From: Trichoplusia ni
Lineage: Eukaryota > Arthropoda > Insecta > Lepidoptera > Noctuidae
Length of the DNA: 64,000 bases
Direction: 5' to 3'
Assembly: GCF_003590095.1 (NCBI RefSeq)
Contig: NC_039482.1
Span: 14,153,657-14,217,656 of the forward strand
Every line of letters starts with the position of its first letter. The first letter of the stretch is position 1. Shown piece by piece: positions 33,662-42,835 of this stretch. The position numbers and the translations under genes are program-made. The notes beneath the pieces are model-generated. The model had not been told where the DNA came from, made no database searches, and saw nothing but the letters and a program-made list of their open reading frames with translations.

Positions 33662-34806
33662 TCAATCTAAAACAAAATAAATAGCAGATATAAAAGCATG
33701 TTAAGGTACAGTAGATAAGATCAGTTGACTGAATTAATTCAGATAGAGCTAATATACATGCAAGATCATGGTTTTTCAATGGTTAGCACTTGTCATCATT
33801 TAAATCTACCAAATTAAGTATATGCCAGGTTAATAATACATTTATTTCTTTGAGCTTACCATTACAGGGCTTCCTATATTTCCCTTGAACAAATATGCGT
33901 GGCACATCTATTCCTTCTTTGAAGTTGACAGTCCGTCTCTGCACATAGGTGTTCATAATGATCTCAAATCCTGCTTCAGTGAACAATTCCTGCAGTTCCT
34001 CCTCCGTAAAGTAATAGCTCCTGTGAATAGAAGACAGAATTGGTTAGAATAAATAAAGCTCAATGTAAGTTGGTAGTAATATGATAAAAACACGTGTGAT
34101 TTTTCAGAGGAGAAACTAACCTAGTCCCATCTTGCCTCATGTAGAAATTATCAGAAATCTTGTGGCCTGGTTTGAACCTAAGCTGTGCCATGTCGTATCG
34201 GCCGTAGTCTCGAAATAACAGCAATCCCCCAGGGCGAAGCGAGCGATACGCTATCTCCGCTACTTTCGACCATGCCTCAGGGTGTATTGCAGACAAAACG
34301 AAAATTAAACTAGCGATGTCGACGCAACCCTCTTCAATGTTCTCGAACAAGTTGTCAGTTGTTAAGTCGGCGCAGAACGCTTTCATGCGGCTTTCGTCAT
34401 ATAGACTGTTAGACTTCACGAATTCAACTGCACGTGGAGAAAAATCACATGCGTAGAAATAGAAATTCGAGAAGCCCTCTTGAACCAAGGGAAATACCAT
34501 ATTGCCTACGCCACAACCCAACTCTAAAAACGTGATTCTCTCATCGGCTTGAAAATTTATAAGCTCTTGAAACTCACGTGTTGTCCAATGCCGGTCCTTA
34601 AAGAATTTGGTCTCATTTCTCTTGTAAAATAGATCCCAATGTCGCTTGGCTTCTTTTTCTAAACGAACAGCCTTTGCGTCTGGTATGATACGCGAGTTCT
34701 GAGCTTCAAGACGTTGTTTTTCTTCATCAGTCAAATCTTTCAAGCGATGAATGAATATGTCACCGTTTTCACGGACATGTTCGGTTTCATCGATTTTCAT
34801 CTCCAT
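33662..34806 (-). CDS. METTL6: METTL6, tRNA N3-methylcytidine (m3C32) methyltransferase
   Basis: Coding exons 34121-34806, 33860-34020 and the first five bases of 33620-33666 (stop TGA 33662-33664), giving 283 residues against about 284 in human METTL6. Landmarks: YKRNETKFFKDRHWTTREF (about 61-79), SAM-binding LELGCGVGN (94-102), ACDFSPRAVE (119-128), LIFVLSAIHPE, RPGGLLLFRDYGRYDMAQLR, FYMRQDGTRSYYFTEEEL and the METTL6-type end VNFKEGIDVPRIFVQGKYRK. METTL6 methylates C32 of tRNA-Ser isoacceptors with seryl-tRNA synthetase. METTL2/8 proteins have a long insert before the SAM motif that is absent here. The 100-base intron between coding exons is the shortest of the gene. The stop lies 42 bases before a donor, followed by eight more introns: an NMD-type arrangement. 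Confidence 0.93.
33734..33804 (-). ncRNA. Box C/D snoRNA, U44 (SNORD44)-like
   Basis: C box ATGATGA at 33793-33799 and D box CTGA at 33739-33742 on the minus strand. The guide before D is ATTAGCTCTAT, matching the TTAGCTCTAACTGA end of human SNORD44 as I recall it. It is complementary to the 18S text TAGAGCTAAT. The fifth base upstream of D predicts the A of TAGAGC, equivalent to human 18S Am166. It lies in the intron after METTL6 coding exon 2, 73 bases from the acceptor at 33666. This ties the snoRNA array to the METTL6 transcript. Confidence 0.9.
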
Positions 34807-35060
34807 GACTATTAATTAATTTGAAAATTTGTTAAAACTATGCGAAGGATATGCTGGTTCACTTTAAGAATATGCTTTTATTTCTTTACATCACGACTTA
34901 ACTCTTCTTGAACTCTTTTAATTAAGAACGGTGCCGTACCACACGAAACGAACACAGTCAGCTTAGGAATGAAATGAACGAAACGAATGAACGGTATTTG
35001 CCATATTGATTTGACATTTGATAGACAGATAAAATAATATCGAAGAAAGGTTTTGGTCTA
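34807..35060 (-). promoter_or_regulatory. METTL6/snoRNA host 5' UTR and promoter
   Basis: The start codon is taken at 34806; an in-frame Met at residue 3 is also possible. Upstream on the minus strand is a short A/T-rich leader, then at about 35010-35017 an ATGTCAAA motif like those near EFTUD2 and RPF1, and a pyrimidine stretch ACCTTTCTTC at about 35042-35052. The latter could serve as a 5'-TOP start as in other snoRNA host genes, but the start site is not shown by the sequence. Confidence 0.4.
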
Positions 35061-37192
35061 TGGTTTGCATTCTGCACAACAAGGAGTGTATAAAACCACA
35101 AAATAAACTAAATAGGTAAAAAATGGAGATGATGTCGGTCTAGGTAAAAGTACAAGTGAGGAGGAAACTAGCATAATTAAATTAATAAAATTATTAAACA
35201 AAAAAAATATTACACAAGACATAAAATACATTTTTAAAATATTAGCCTCGATGTTAAATAAAAGCAAGCAGATTTCAACGCATAATTTTAAATGTTTGAG
35301 TAATAAGAACACATATTTAAGTTAAGGCGAATATAAAAATCTACGGGTTGCAATATTAGAAAAATAATACAAAGTAAGAAGATTGCCTGAGCGCAGGCTT
35401 TAAAAGTTTCAACGACAATTTTAATGTATGTTTCAATTTCACATTGCTGCAAACATTGCGAAATAGTTTATAAATATTGCAGTCTCACAATTGAATATCC
35501 ATTTACGTATGCCAATCACTACTATGATAACATTTATTGTGATTACACTACTATGATCTACATAAAATGACGAGATTGCGAAGGTCAACTATTCACGAGA
35601 ATATTTTTGTTGAGAAACGATTGCCCCTACATATTGTTATCATGTTTGCTGTTCAGTAAGGCTTGCGTGATGCGGGTCATATCAGCACGTGGCCCTTATC
35701 TAGGACAAATTCATTTAAGTATATGGGCAATTTAACGGGTTGCTTCTTTAATAAGTCCCTAATTTATTAAATTGTTGAACAATTGAATAGTTATGTAGTT
35801 TTATTTTTGATATGACTTGCGAAAGTTGCGACTTAGAAAAAAGGTTTAAAAATTAAAATACCTACCAATAGACAGTCCGACAGAAGATTTCTCCGTATTG
35901 TTTTCTTTGCCATTTTCACACTACGAGATAGGCTTTAGGTTTCTAGGATTTTTTTTTGTAAATTAAGCTGATATTAACCAAAACAAGTGGCGCAGTGTGA
36001 CGTCAAAGTTATTTAACTTTGACGTCATACAAGTAGGACACATGTCTGTCGTCAAAGTATAGCTCTGTCGCATGTCACAGCGATAGGAAATAACTGGCTT
36101 CAGCTTTAGCTTATCAAAATACTATCATAATAAAACGATGACAAATAATTACCTGGAAACGATTCTACAAACGTAACTCCCGTAAACATTTACCGAAAAT
36201 ATGTTAAACAAAAATAATAAAGTCTTAGTCCGAGTTGAATCATAGGCTCCTATTAACATCTTTATCTCGTTTTATTGCGTCTGTATCCTGCCATGTTTTG
36301 TCAACATTTCTCGTCTCTGATCGTTAAACAATCGTTAAATCATTAATTAGTATCAACAGCTGACAGACATCAACAAAAGTTGTGTTAGTCAAGCCCGGTG
36401 TGCCCGGTACCTAATCTTTAGATCTGTCTTCCATCTTCATACATGAAGATATAAAACTCTTCGGTTTATTGATAGATGACCACACAGCTAAAACAATGAG
36501 TAAGACTCTCGAAGTTTCGACAATTTCTAAACTCTAGATTAGGTACTCAGAAGTAATTTTGATTAAACCATGACACTCGGTTAGCAGCAAAGTTTTTGAA
36601 TTTGAATTCAAAACAAGATTACTGATGATAACAGGCAATTGGGTGCCGTGGGAGAAACTTCAATTTAATACTTGTGTCCCGAAAGATTTGTCCTTTAACA
36701 GGATCGAAGCTCCACCACAACAACAGTCCTGAGACGTAGCGAGGCATGTCCTGTACTCCGATCTATACCACCTATGCGGACAATAGCCCAATTAAGATAC
36801 TAAGGTTAACCAACAAGCTAGTTTAAATCACATGACATGCCTTTGGATAAAAGCAAGATAGGAAACTCCTTGAGGCACAGGCAGTACCCATACTCGTACA
36901 TGGGTATCTCATTTCTGTGTCACTTATTTATTCAAAACTATGCTGTCACTTGTCTTGTCACTGCTAGTAGTCACAGAATTCCGATGATTGATAAGCAAAA
37001 TATTGATAAGATTTATATTGAATGTGATGTGTATTATGAGTCTACAAGTATTAATAATTCATTATTACTCAATAGCTGGTTAATGACCTAAGCAAGCTGA
37101 ATGTAGTAATTGAAGTTGGTAGTTTTATGTCCCTAATATCTCCTCGAAGGCAGGTAAATGCAGGACCAATTCTTGGCTACTAGTAAATATTT
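35061..37192. other. Intergenic region between METTL6 and the LTR element
   Basis: AT-rich, no coding exon recognised. Open frames at 35058-35312 (minus) and 36837-37091 (plus) are low-complexity or composition-driven and lack any family feature. A perfect CRE-containing palindrome at 35998-36027 is listed separately. Confidence 0.6.
35998..36027. promoter_or_regulatory. Perfect palindrome with two CRE octamers
   Basis: TGACGTCAAAGTTA (35998-36011), two bases TT, then TAACTTTGACGTCA (36014-36027): exact 14-bp arms. Each outer octamer TGACGTCA is the full consensus CREB/ATF site. Located about 1.2 kb upstream of METTL6. Use as an enhancer is a guess. Confidence 0.6.
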
Positions 37193-37483
37193 TGTAAGGC
37201 GCGATATTAAATGTAATTATTTAAGAAGGTCATTTGACTAATTCGCGTGCGTGAGCAAATGAGGCCGGCTGGATATTAAAAAAAAAAAAAAGAACAGAAG
37301 AAAAATATGAAGATTGGCGGGAAGTGAAGGGGACAATTCATGACGGGCGATTCTGGCGGGAGCATTGAAAAATACGTCTACGCTTAATGTACGGATTAAA
37401 GATTAATAAGATTAATGTAAAAGGATTTAAGAAGGTGTGGTATCCGAATAAAGTTGTATTGTCGCCAAAGGAATTTTATTAAA
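37193..37483 (+). repeat. 5' LTR
   Basis: Starts TGTAAGGCG and ends ATTTTATTAAA. Contains a (A)13 run and, near the 3' end, AATAAAGTTGTATTGTCGCC, which supplies a poly(A) signal. It has a few extra bases (TGTAC) after CTACGCTTAA relative to the 3' copy. Confidence 0.9.
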
Positions 37484-37980
37484 CTTCAGAAGTGGTAAGT
37501 CCCTGTTTAAATCTACTTTTTGCATGAACGTAGATACGTACGAGTATTAAAAGATATTAGTACTTATTTACAAAGCATTAAAATAAACGTATGGACATTA
37601 ATTCATTGCTATACATAGTTTTAAACGTTATTATTTATTTTTTATTCGTGGTTTTATAAGCGATTTTACAAAAAAAAAACCTGATTGTAATTTCGGTTTT
37701 TTTTTCTTTTTCTTGAACACGTGTTCACTAATTGATACTATTACATATTAGATAATATCATCAAAAACAAAATGGTAGGTAGTATTTTCAGTAATCTTCC
37801 CCATGACGCTTACTGCAAAATAAGTTTACCTTACATAAGTTGTCCAATGTAATGTTGGGGATTAACATAATATTTGTATGATTTCATTTTTATTTCTTAC
37901 TTTCAAGTACTACCGTGAATTTTCGATTAAAATAAAACAAACGAAAGTGAAGTTTATTTAATAGATCAAATATTAATTCT

Positions 37981-39327
37981 GTGTCTGGGTGCGAGTTTCA
38001 GATAATGCCTAGAGACAAGGATAGTTCGAATCGGAGGTTGGCCACGCCATCTCGTGGGCCCCATGACGAGGCGGGGAGGCGCAGCCGCAGCCGCAGCCGC
38101 CGTGATGCCCTGAGTCGGAGCAGTCGCTGCGAGCCGGACCGCGGCCGCAGCCAGAGCTTCAGTGATCGGGAGAAGGAATTGAAGCTGCAGCAGGAACGGG
38201 TTCGTACACTAGAGTTCGAACTTGAGAGGGAGAGAAGCGTGCGACAGTCGCGTCGGTACTCGCCACGTTCTTCGCGGCAGCACTCCCCAGAGCCCGACCA
38301 GCCGCGAACTCGTGTCTCTGATTTACCTCGAGATTCTTCTTCACGTCGAATCCTTCAACGACAATACGATAGCAACGATAGATGTTCACAATCTCGATCA
38401 CATATTGATACGCGACGTGACGTCATGCGAGCTACGCCGCCACTACGCGAACATACCCCTGTTTTCACGGCCGGTGATGTGGCCAATATTATAAATTCAT
38501 TAAAATATTCCAAACCTCAGCCGTCACCAGCGAACACTCCCGCTCTAAATACTAGTCAAACAAAAAGTAAAAACATTTTGCCAGATTTTGATCCTTCTTC
38601 AAAAAATCAAAGAGTAGATGTATGGCTTAAGAAAGTAAACGAGAGTGCTGCTGTTTACGGCTGGGACGAAAGAACCACTGTCTATTTCGCCATGCAAAAG
38701 CTCCAGGGGCTGGCCAAGGTCTGGTACGAAGGATTAAATTCTATATTATTTAGCTGGCCTGAATGGCAAACCAAATTACTTAGCGCTTTCCCGTGTGAAC
38801 AGAACTACGGCCAGGCCCTGGAAGACATGTTAAAAAGGAAAAGTAGATACAATGAACCTATTGAATTGTACTTTTATGAAAAGTTAGCTCTCGTGAACCA
38901 GTGTGACATAGAAGGCAAGCGGGCTGTAGATTGCATTATACATGGACTTAGCGATAAAACTGTAAAGACGAGCGCGTTGGCTTTGAGATGTACTAACCCT
39001 GAACAGTTACTACAATTTCTCATGAGCAATAAGGAAAATCATCCTTTTGTAGAGCGCAATATGGATGAGAACAACAAAACTAATGATGAACAATCTAGTA
39101 ATTCAAATAGTCGCCCGCCGGTGGACAAGACTGAAAGGTCACAGTTCACTTCTTCATGCTTCAATTGCAAGGAGCCCGGTCACCCTTTCTTTAAGTGCCC
39201 CAAACCTCTCATTAAGTGCACTCAGTGTGACAAATTAGGCCACACTGCTGATAAGTGCAATTCCAAAGTATCACAGGACAATAAAGGACCACCTTCAAAA
39301 ACGATGTGCATCCACACTAAATTCTAA
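37981..39327 (+). CDS. gag: Retrotransposon Gag (Ty3/gypsy type)
   Basis: The 448-codon frame is open throughout. The N-terminal ~160 residues are Arg/Ser-rich (RS repeats RRSRSRSRRDALSRSSR) with a short charged helix (EKELKLQQERVRTLEFELER). The capsid-like core is about 200-350 (DVWLKKVNESAAVYGWDE, YFAMQKLQGLAKVWYEGL, SWPEWQTKLLSAFP). Two zinc knuckles of form CX2CX4HX4C follow at 393-406 and 413-426. A second ATG (residue 9, MPRDKD) could be the real start. Structural protein of the particle. Intact although pol is deleted, which is unusual for a decaying copy. Confidence 0.88.
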   Translation: MSGCEFQIMPRDKDSSNRRLATPSRGPHDEAGRRSRSRSRRDALSRSSRCEPDRGRSQSFSDREKELKLQQERVRTLEFELERERSVRQSRRYSPRSSRQHSPEPDQPRTRVSDLPRDSSSRRILQRQYDSNDRCSQSRSHIDTRRDVMRATPPLREHTPVFTAGDVANIINSLKYSKPQPSPANTPALNTSQTKSKNILPDFDPSSKNQRVDVWLKKVNESAAVYGWDERTTVYFAMQKLQGLAKVWYEGLNSILFSWPEWQTKLLSAFPCEQNYGQALEDMLKRKSRYNEPIELYFYEKLALVNQCDIEGKRAVDCIIHGLSDKTVKTSALALRCTNPEQLLQFLMSNKENHPFVERNMDENNKTNDEQSSNSNSRPPVDKTERSQFTSSCFNCKEPGHPFFKCPKPLIKCTQCDKLGHTADKCNSKVSQDNKGPPSKTMCIHTKF

Positions 39328-39600
39328 ATCACTAAATATTGATTGGTAAACCAACTCGTCAATTCTTGTTTTACGGTAGCCTTTATAAGATCAAGGATAA
39401 TACAGTGAATATATGCATTGGACCCATATCCTCTGATTGTAGCATACTTTCTCATGGCGTATTGGCTCTGAAAATCCAAGCAGTCAATTGTATAATTTTA
39501 CCTAATGAAGAGGGCGTCAGGGCGTTGGCAATCAGAAGAAGTTGCTTCATTTGCTAGAACGGTTAAGTCATTGTTTTGCGTCTAACTTACAACAGTTGGG
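39328..39600 (+). other. Deleted pol region of the LTR element
   Basis: Directly after gag, where protease and reverse transcriptase should begin, there is only a 72-codon open frame (39339-39557) with no aspartic-protease DTG/DSG or YxDD motif. The junction of the internal deletion lies in this stretch or just after it. Confidence 0.5.
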
Positions 39601-39816
39601 ATGCACTGCCGTGTTGTGGCCGATATCGGCAACGAACGATATAGGGTTGCAGCTGTTCCCGGTCTGATCAATTCAAGAAATAAACGTAAAATCACTATCG
39701 CTGCCGACAGAATGTTACCATGGGTTCACGTAGTTGCTTTAGAAGTTAATATTGATAATGATTCAGATGATGTTAGTATTGTATCTGCAAATGATGACCT
39801 TAAAATATGTTTATAG
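39601..39816 (+). pseudogene. Integrase C-terminal remnant
   Basis: The frame reads VVADIGNERYRVAAVPGL, then a basic KRKITIAADRMLPWVHV segment and an acidic tail to a stop. Short domains of the form (G)ERYRV ... ADRM(R)PW are typical of the C-terminal end of Ty3/gypsy integrases. Everything upstream of it in pol is missing. Confidence 0.55.
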
Positions 39817-40093
39817 AATGAGTAGGTATCGTTATTTTGTTTTTTTTTGTTGATGCGAGATAGTGAATTGTGCAACATAAATCGTTTTTGTTGTTGATTG
39901 TTTAATATCTAGTAGGTAGGAGAATAATTTTGGTCTTACATGTAATGAAATGCAAGATTTCCTATAGGTTAATATGTAAGTTTACTTACTCCCTTTTATG
40001 TATTGTTACTTATCCACGATATTCCTTTGAATTCGAATGAACTCTTTAGTCTAAGATGATGTAATTAATTAAGTAATGATAATTTCTTAAATT

Positions 40094-40330
40094 ATGCGAG
40101 AAATGAATGGTTCGCTATTTAGATTGAGTGTCTGTGAGAAACGAAGGGTTCACATGACAATCAATTTTCAGTTAGATATGACCTTGCGATAAATGAATGA
40201 CTCGTTCTGGTCATCTAAATGTGAGAAATGAAGGGTTCACATGACAACCAATTTTCAGTTAGATATGACCTTGCGATAAATGAATGACTCGCTTTGGTCA
40301 TATAAATGTGAGAAATGAAGGGTTCACATT
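40094..40330 (+). repeat. Tandem repeat, ~87-91-bp period, 2.7 copies
   Basis: Units begin at 40094, 40185 and 40272 with TGCGA(G/T)AAATGAATG and each contains GAGAAATGAAGGGTTCACAT (first unit diverged) and CAATTTTCAGTTAGATATGA. It lies between the pol remnant and the 3' LTR. Two direct sub-repeats of GTGAGAAATGAAGGG lie within. Confidence 0.85.
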
Positions 40331-40647
40331 TTATAATCTCGCGAGAAATGAAGAGTTTGTGGAAGTATAAATTATATAAGGCAATATTGTCAATGATAAT
40401 GCTAATGTAAGTTTGTGTATATTTTAAATTTCAAATTTATTTTATTTTATTAATTTTACATGATAAGATGATTGTAAACATAGTTCATTATTATGTTAAA
40501 CTAAGATGATAATTATTTAAGTAAGATTGCTGTCTTAATTCGTCTTAATATTGTTTAAATATCTACTTGACTGCGTCACGAATTGTTCCCCGAATGTAAG
40601 GCTCGAAACCCGTGTATGAGGACATACACGACGTCAGGATGGACGAA

Positions 40648-40932
40648 TGTAAGGCGCGATATTAAATGTAATTATTTAAGAAGGTCATTTGACTAATTCG
40701 CGTGCGTGAGCAAATGAGGCCGGCTGGATATTAAAAAAAAAAAAAGAACAGAAGAAAAATATGAAGATTGGCGGGAAGTGAAGGGGACAATTCATGACGG
40801 GCGATTCTGGCGGGAGCATTGAAAAATACGTCTACGCTTAAGGATTAAAGATTAATAAGATTAATGTAAAAGGATTTAAGAAGGTGTGGTATCCGAATAA
40901 AGTTGTATTGTCGCCAAAGGAATTTTATTAAA
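40648..40932 (+). repeat. 3' LTR
   Basis: Starts TGTAAGGCGCG and ends ATTTTATTAAA, followed by ATTT. Nearly identical to the 5' LTR over 285 bases. The bases before it (GACGTCAGGATGGACGAA) are not a standard polypurine tract. Confidence 0.9.
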
Positions 40933-41927
40933 ATTTATTATAAGGTTGGTGGAAGTAGACATTTTTAATTTGGCAAATGTTACATTTTACGATTTGCTAG
41001 TCTCGGTAATTTATTTGACTTGAAAACAAATTGAACAAAAATTGTCATTGAGTACCTAAGCTTGAGCTAAAAGAAAGGAACGGTGCTATGTCTTGCAGGA
41101 ATTAAGTACCAGGCCCAACATGCATATAAGCTGACACTTGCCTACCTACTTTAATCGCTTTATTGCAATACTTACCCACTTTTGCGTATATTATTCCCAA
41201 CATGCGTCTACATACGGGTAGAGTTACAATGTTATGTCAACTCAGCGGCTGATTGCAGAACAGGCACATTAGGTATTATATATGTAGGTATAGGTACATT
41301 CGGCTCAGCGAGTTGTTTATGAAACTGTCACGTCGCAACCGTTGCACATAACATTTGCACTGATATGGGCAGTGACCACCGGGTGATATCTCGTTGGACG
41401 GGGACTGGCTAAGCGTTGAGAAATATTGCACGGCTTAGCGTTTCGGTTTTGTTACATAAAGGGGAAATGGGGACGTTTATAAACATATCAATTTAGCAAT
41501 TTTACATTCTAGCAGTCAATTATTGGTAGTTCGGTCGTTTGATAACTACATATTTTGATAATGCTTTATGCTGGTTTTCCTGGACTGTAGGTAAATACTG
41601 ATCCGGCTTTCATATCAGTGACGGACGATGCTGCCCATTAACGAATCCATGATAAAATTCACATAGTTATTTTACATACTAATCGTGTTCGACGCTTCCT
41701 CTTTCTATAGTTATAGATAAATTCAAATTTCGTAATTCTCATTTATTCAAATTAGGCTACTAGGTAACCCTTTTCAAACTTCGAAATTATGCAGGACTGC
41801 GTACCACGATTTTGACCCTTCCTTGGCTTCCTTCACTGCTTGGTTGCTTTCCTCCATCAAGTTTTCTGTCTCTGAAAAGTCGTGGCTAGATGTTTGGTAA
41901 TGGATAGGGATCCTCTGTGCAACTGAA

Positions 41928-41993
41928 CTGGGCTCCAATTCTGCTATTTACAATTTTCGATGATCGAATGGAAATAACGGAATTGGTACCCTG
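41928..41993. mobile_element. MITE, family 1 truncated copy
   Basis: Left-end sequence GGGCTCCAATTCTGCTATTT followed by a diverged TTCGATGATCGAATGGAA block and a right-end-like GGAATTGG. Only about 65 bases remain, so it is an end fragment or an internally deleted copy. Confidence 0.5.
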
Positions 41994-42671
41994 TTCTGGA
42001 CTTCTTTGTCTATTTTGTTTTTAGCGAGGATAGGAATAGATTCCATCAGCTGGTAGAATTTCTTCATTAGTTAGAGAGGTGGATTTGAAAAAGAAACGCG
42101 TCCTCTGATGCGTTCCTGAGCGGGGCTTGAGGTTGGTTTCGTTATTGAAAAATTTGTAGTTTTAATTTGGTTAGCTGCCGTAGGAGTGTCTATTGTTCCA
42201 GTTTTTTTCATTCTATTTAACACTAAGGAGACCTATTAAACCTCTCTCAGTATTCGCAATATTATCTCTTATTTCATTTTTCATACTTCTGGCAGTGAAT
42301 AACAAAGATGTTGATATGCTACCGTCACCGAATATTTATAAATATGGAATTGTAATTAATCGTTATCAGTTATGCAATCGAGCTAATGAGTGAACTTATG
42401 TGTTGGTTTGTAATCCTGCAAAAATTATTTCCAAATATACCCCAAGTTGACGCTTCTGTCAGAGTGAGTTGCACATAATAAGTCTTCGTCTTACTTATGA
42501 GTAGATATTAAGTTTTTATGTAAGTTTATTAGTTTTTCTTTGATTTTTAAAATCTATACTTTCAGGAAAATATACCATGCTAACAGTTTTTAAAATAGTT
42601 TATGTAAAAACGAATAAGTTAACTTACGTTCATCCATAATTATTTTTTTGCATTGACTTCGTAAACTACCA

Positions 42672-42835
42672 TTTAGCAAGCCCATTCTGCGCGATGTGTC
42701 GCGGGTTCGACCCCGTAGGACAAACCTTTGTATCCACGTTTGCTTGTCCTGAGATTTTGTGTCTTTATGCTTGTGATATGAATGTTTGTAAACCGAAGGT
42801 GATACAAGGAATTACTTAGAGCGGGGGTCGTTATA
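42672..42835 (+). repeat. tRNA-derived SINE
   Basis: B-box region GGGTTCGACCCCGTAGGACA, then TTTGCTTGTCCTGAGATTTT and ATATGAATGTTTGTAAACCG in the body. Same order as the copies at 23575 and 63530. Confidence 0.65.

Larger units (their letters stand above)
30465..33666 (-). ncRNA. Multi-exon non-coding snoRNA host segment (3' part of the METTL6 transcription unit)
   Basis: Ten small exons in 5'-to-3' order on the minus strand: 33620-33666, 32926-32961, 32681-32733, 32433-32472, 32159-32205, 31897-31949, 31648-31691, 31261-31311, 30847-30923, and a last exon starting at 30542. Nearly all have GTAAGT/GTGAGT-like donors and TTTCAG/TTTTAG/TGTAG acceptors. Exons are 36-77 bases, share no reading frame and differ freely, while the snoRNAs in the introns are conserved between copies. 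One box C/D RNA sits in eight of the nine internal introns or the intron before the first exon. This is the UHG/GAS5 plan. The first exon contains the METTL6 stop codon, so the host appears to be the METTL6 mRNA's own 3' UTR. An internal promoter is possible. Confidence 0.8.
37193..40932 (+). mobile_element. Ty3/gypsy-type LTR retrotransposon, internally deleted, gag intact
   Basis: Two long terminal repeats (37193-37483 and 40648-40932) start TGTAAGGCGCGATATT and are almost identical, differing by a short indel. The element is flanked by ATTT at both ends, a likely 4-bp target duplication. Between the LTRs are an intact gag frame (37981-39327), a short remnant of the integrase C-terminus (about 39601-39816), and a tandem-repeat region. 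Protease, reverse transcriptase, RNase H and most of integrase are absent, so the copy cannot move by itself. LTR similarity implies a recent insertion. Confidence 0.88.

Noticed and set aside
39339..39557. Retroviral-type protease after gag
   Set aside because: No D(T/S)G active site or flap motif, so I left it as unassigned sequence in the deleted pol region.
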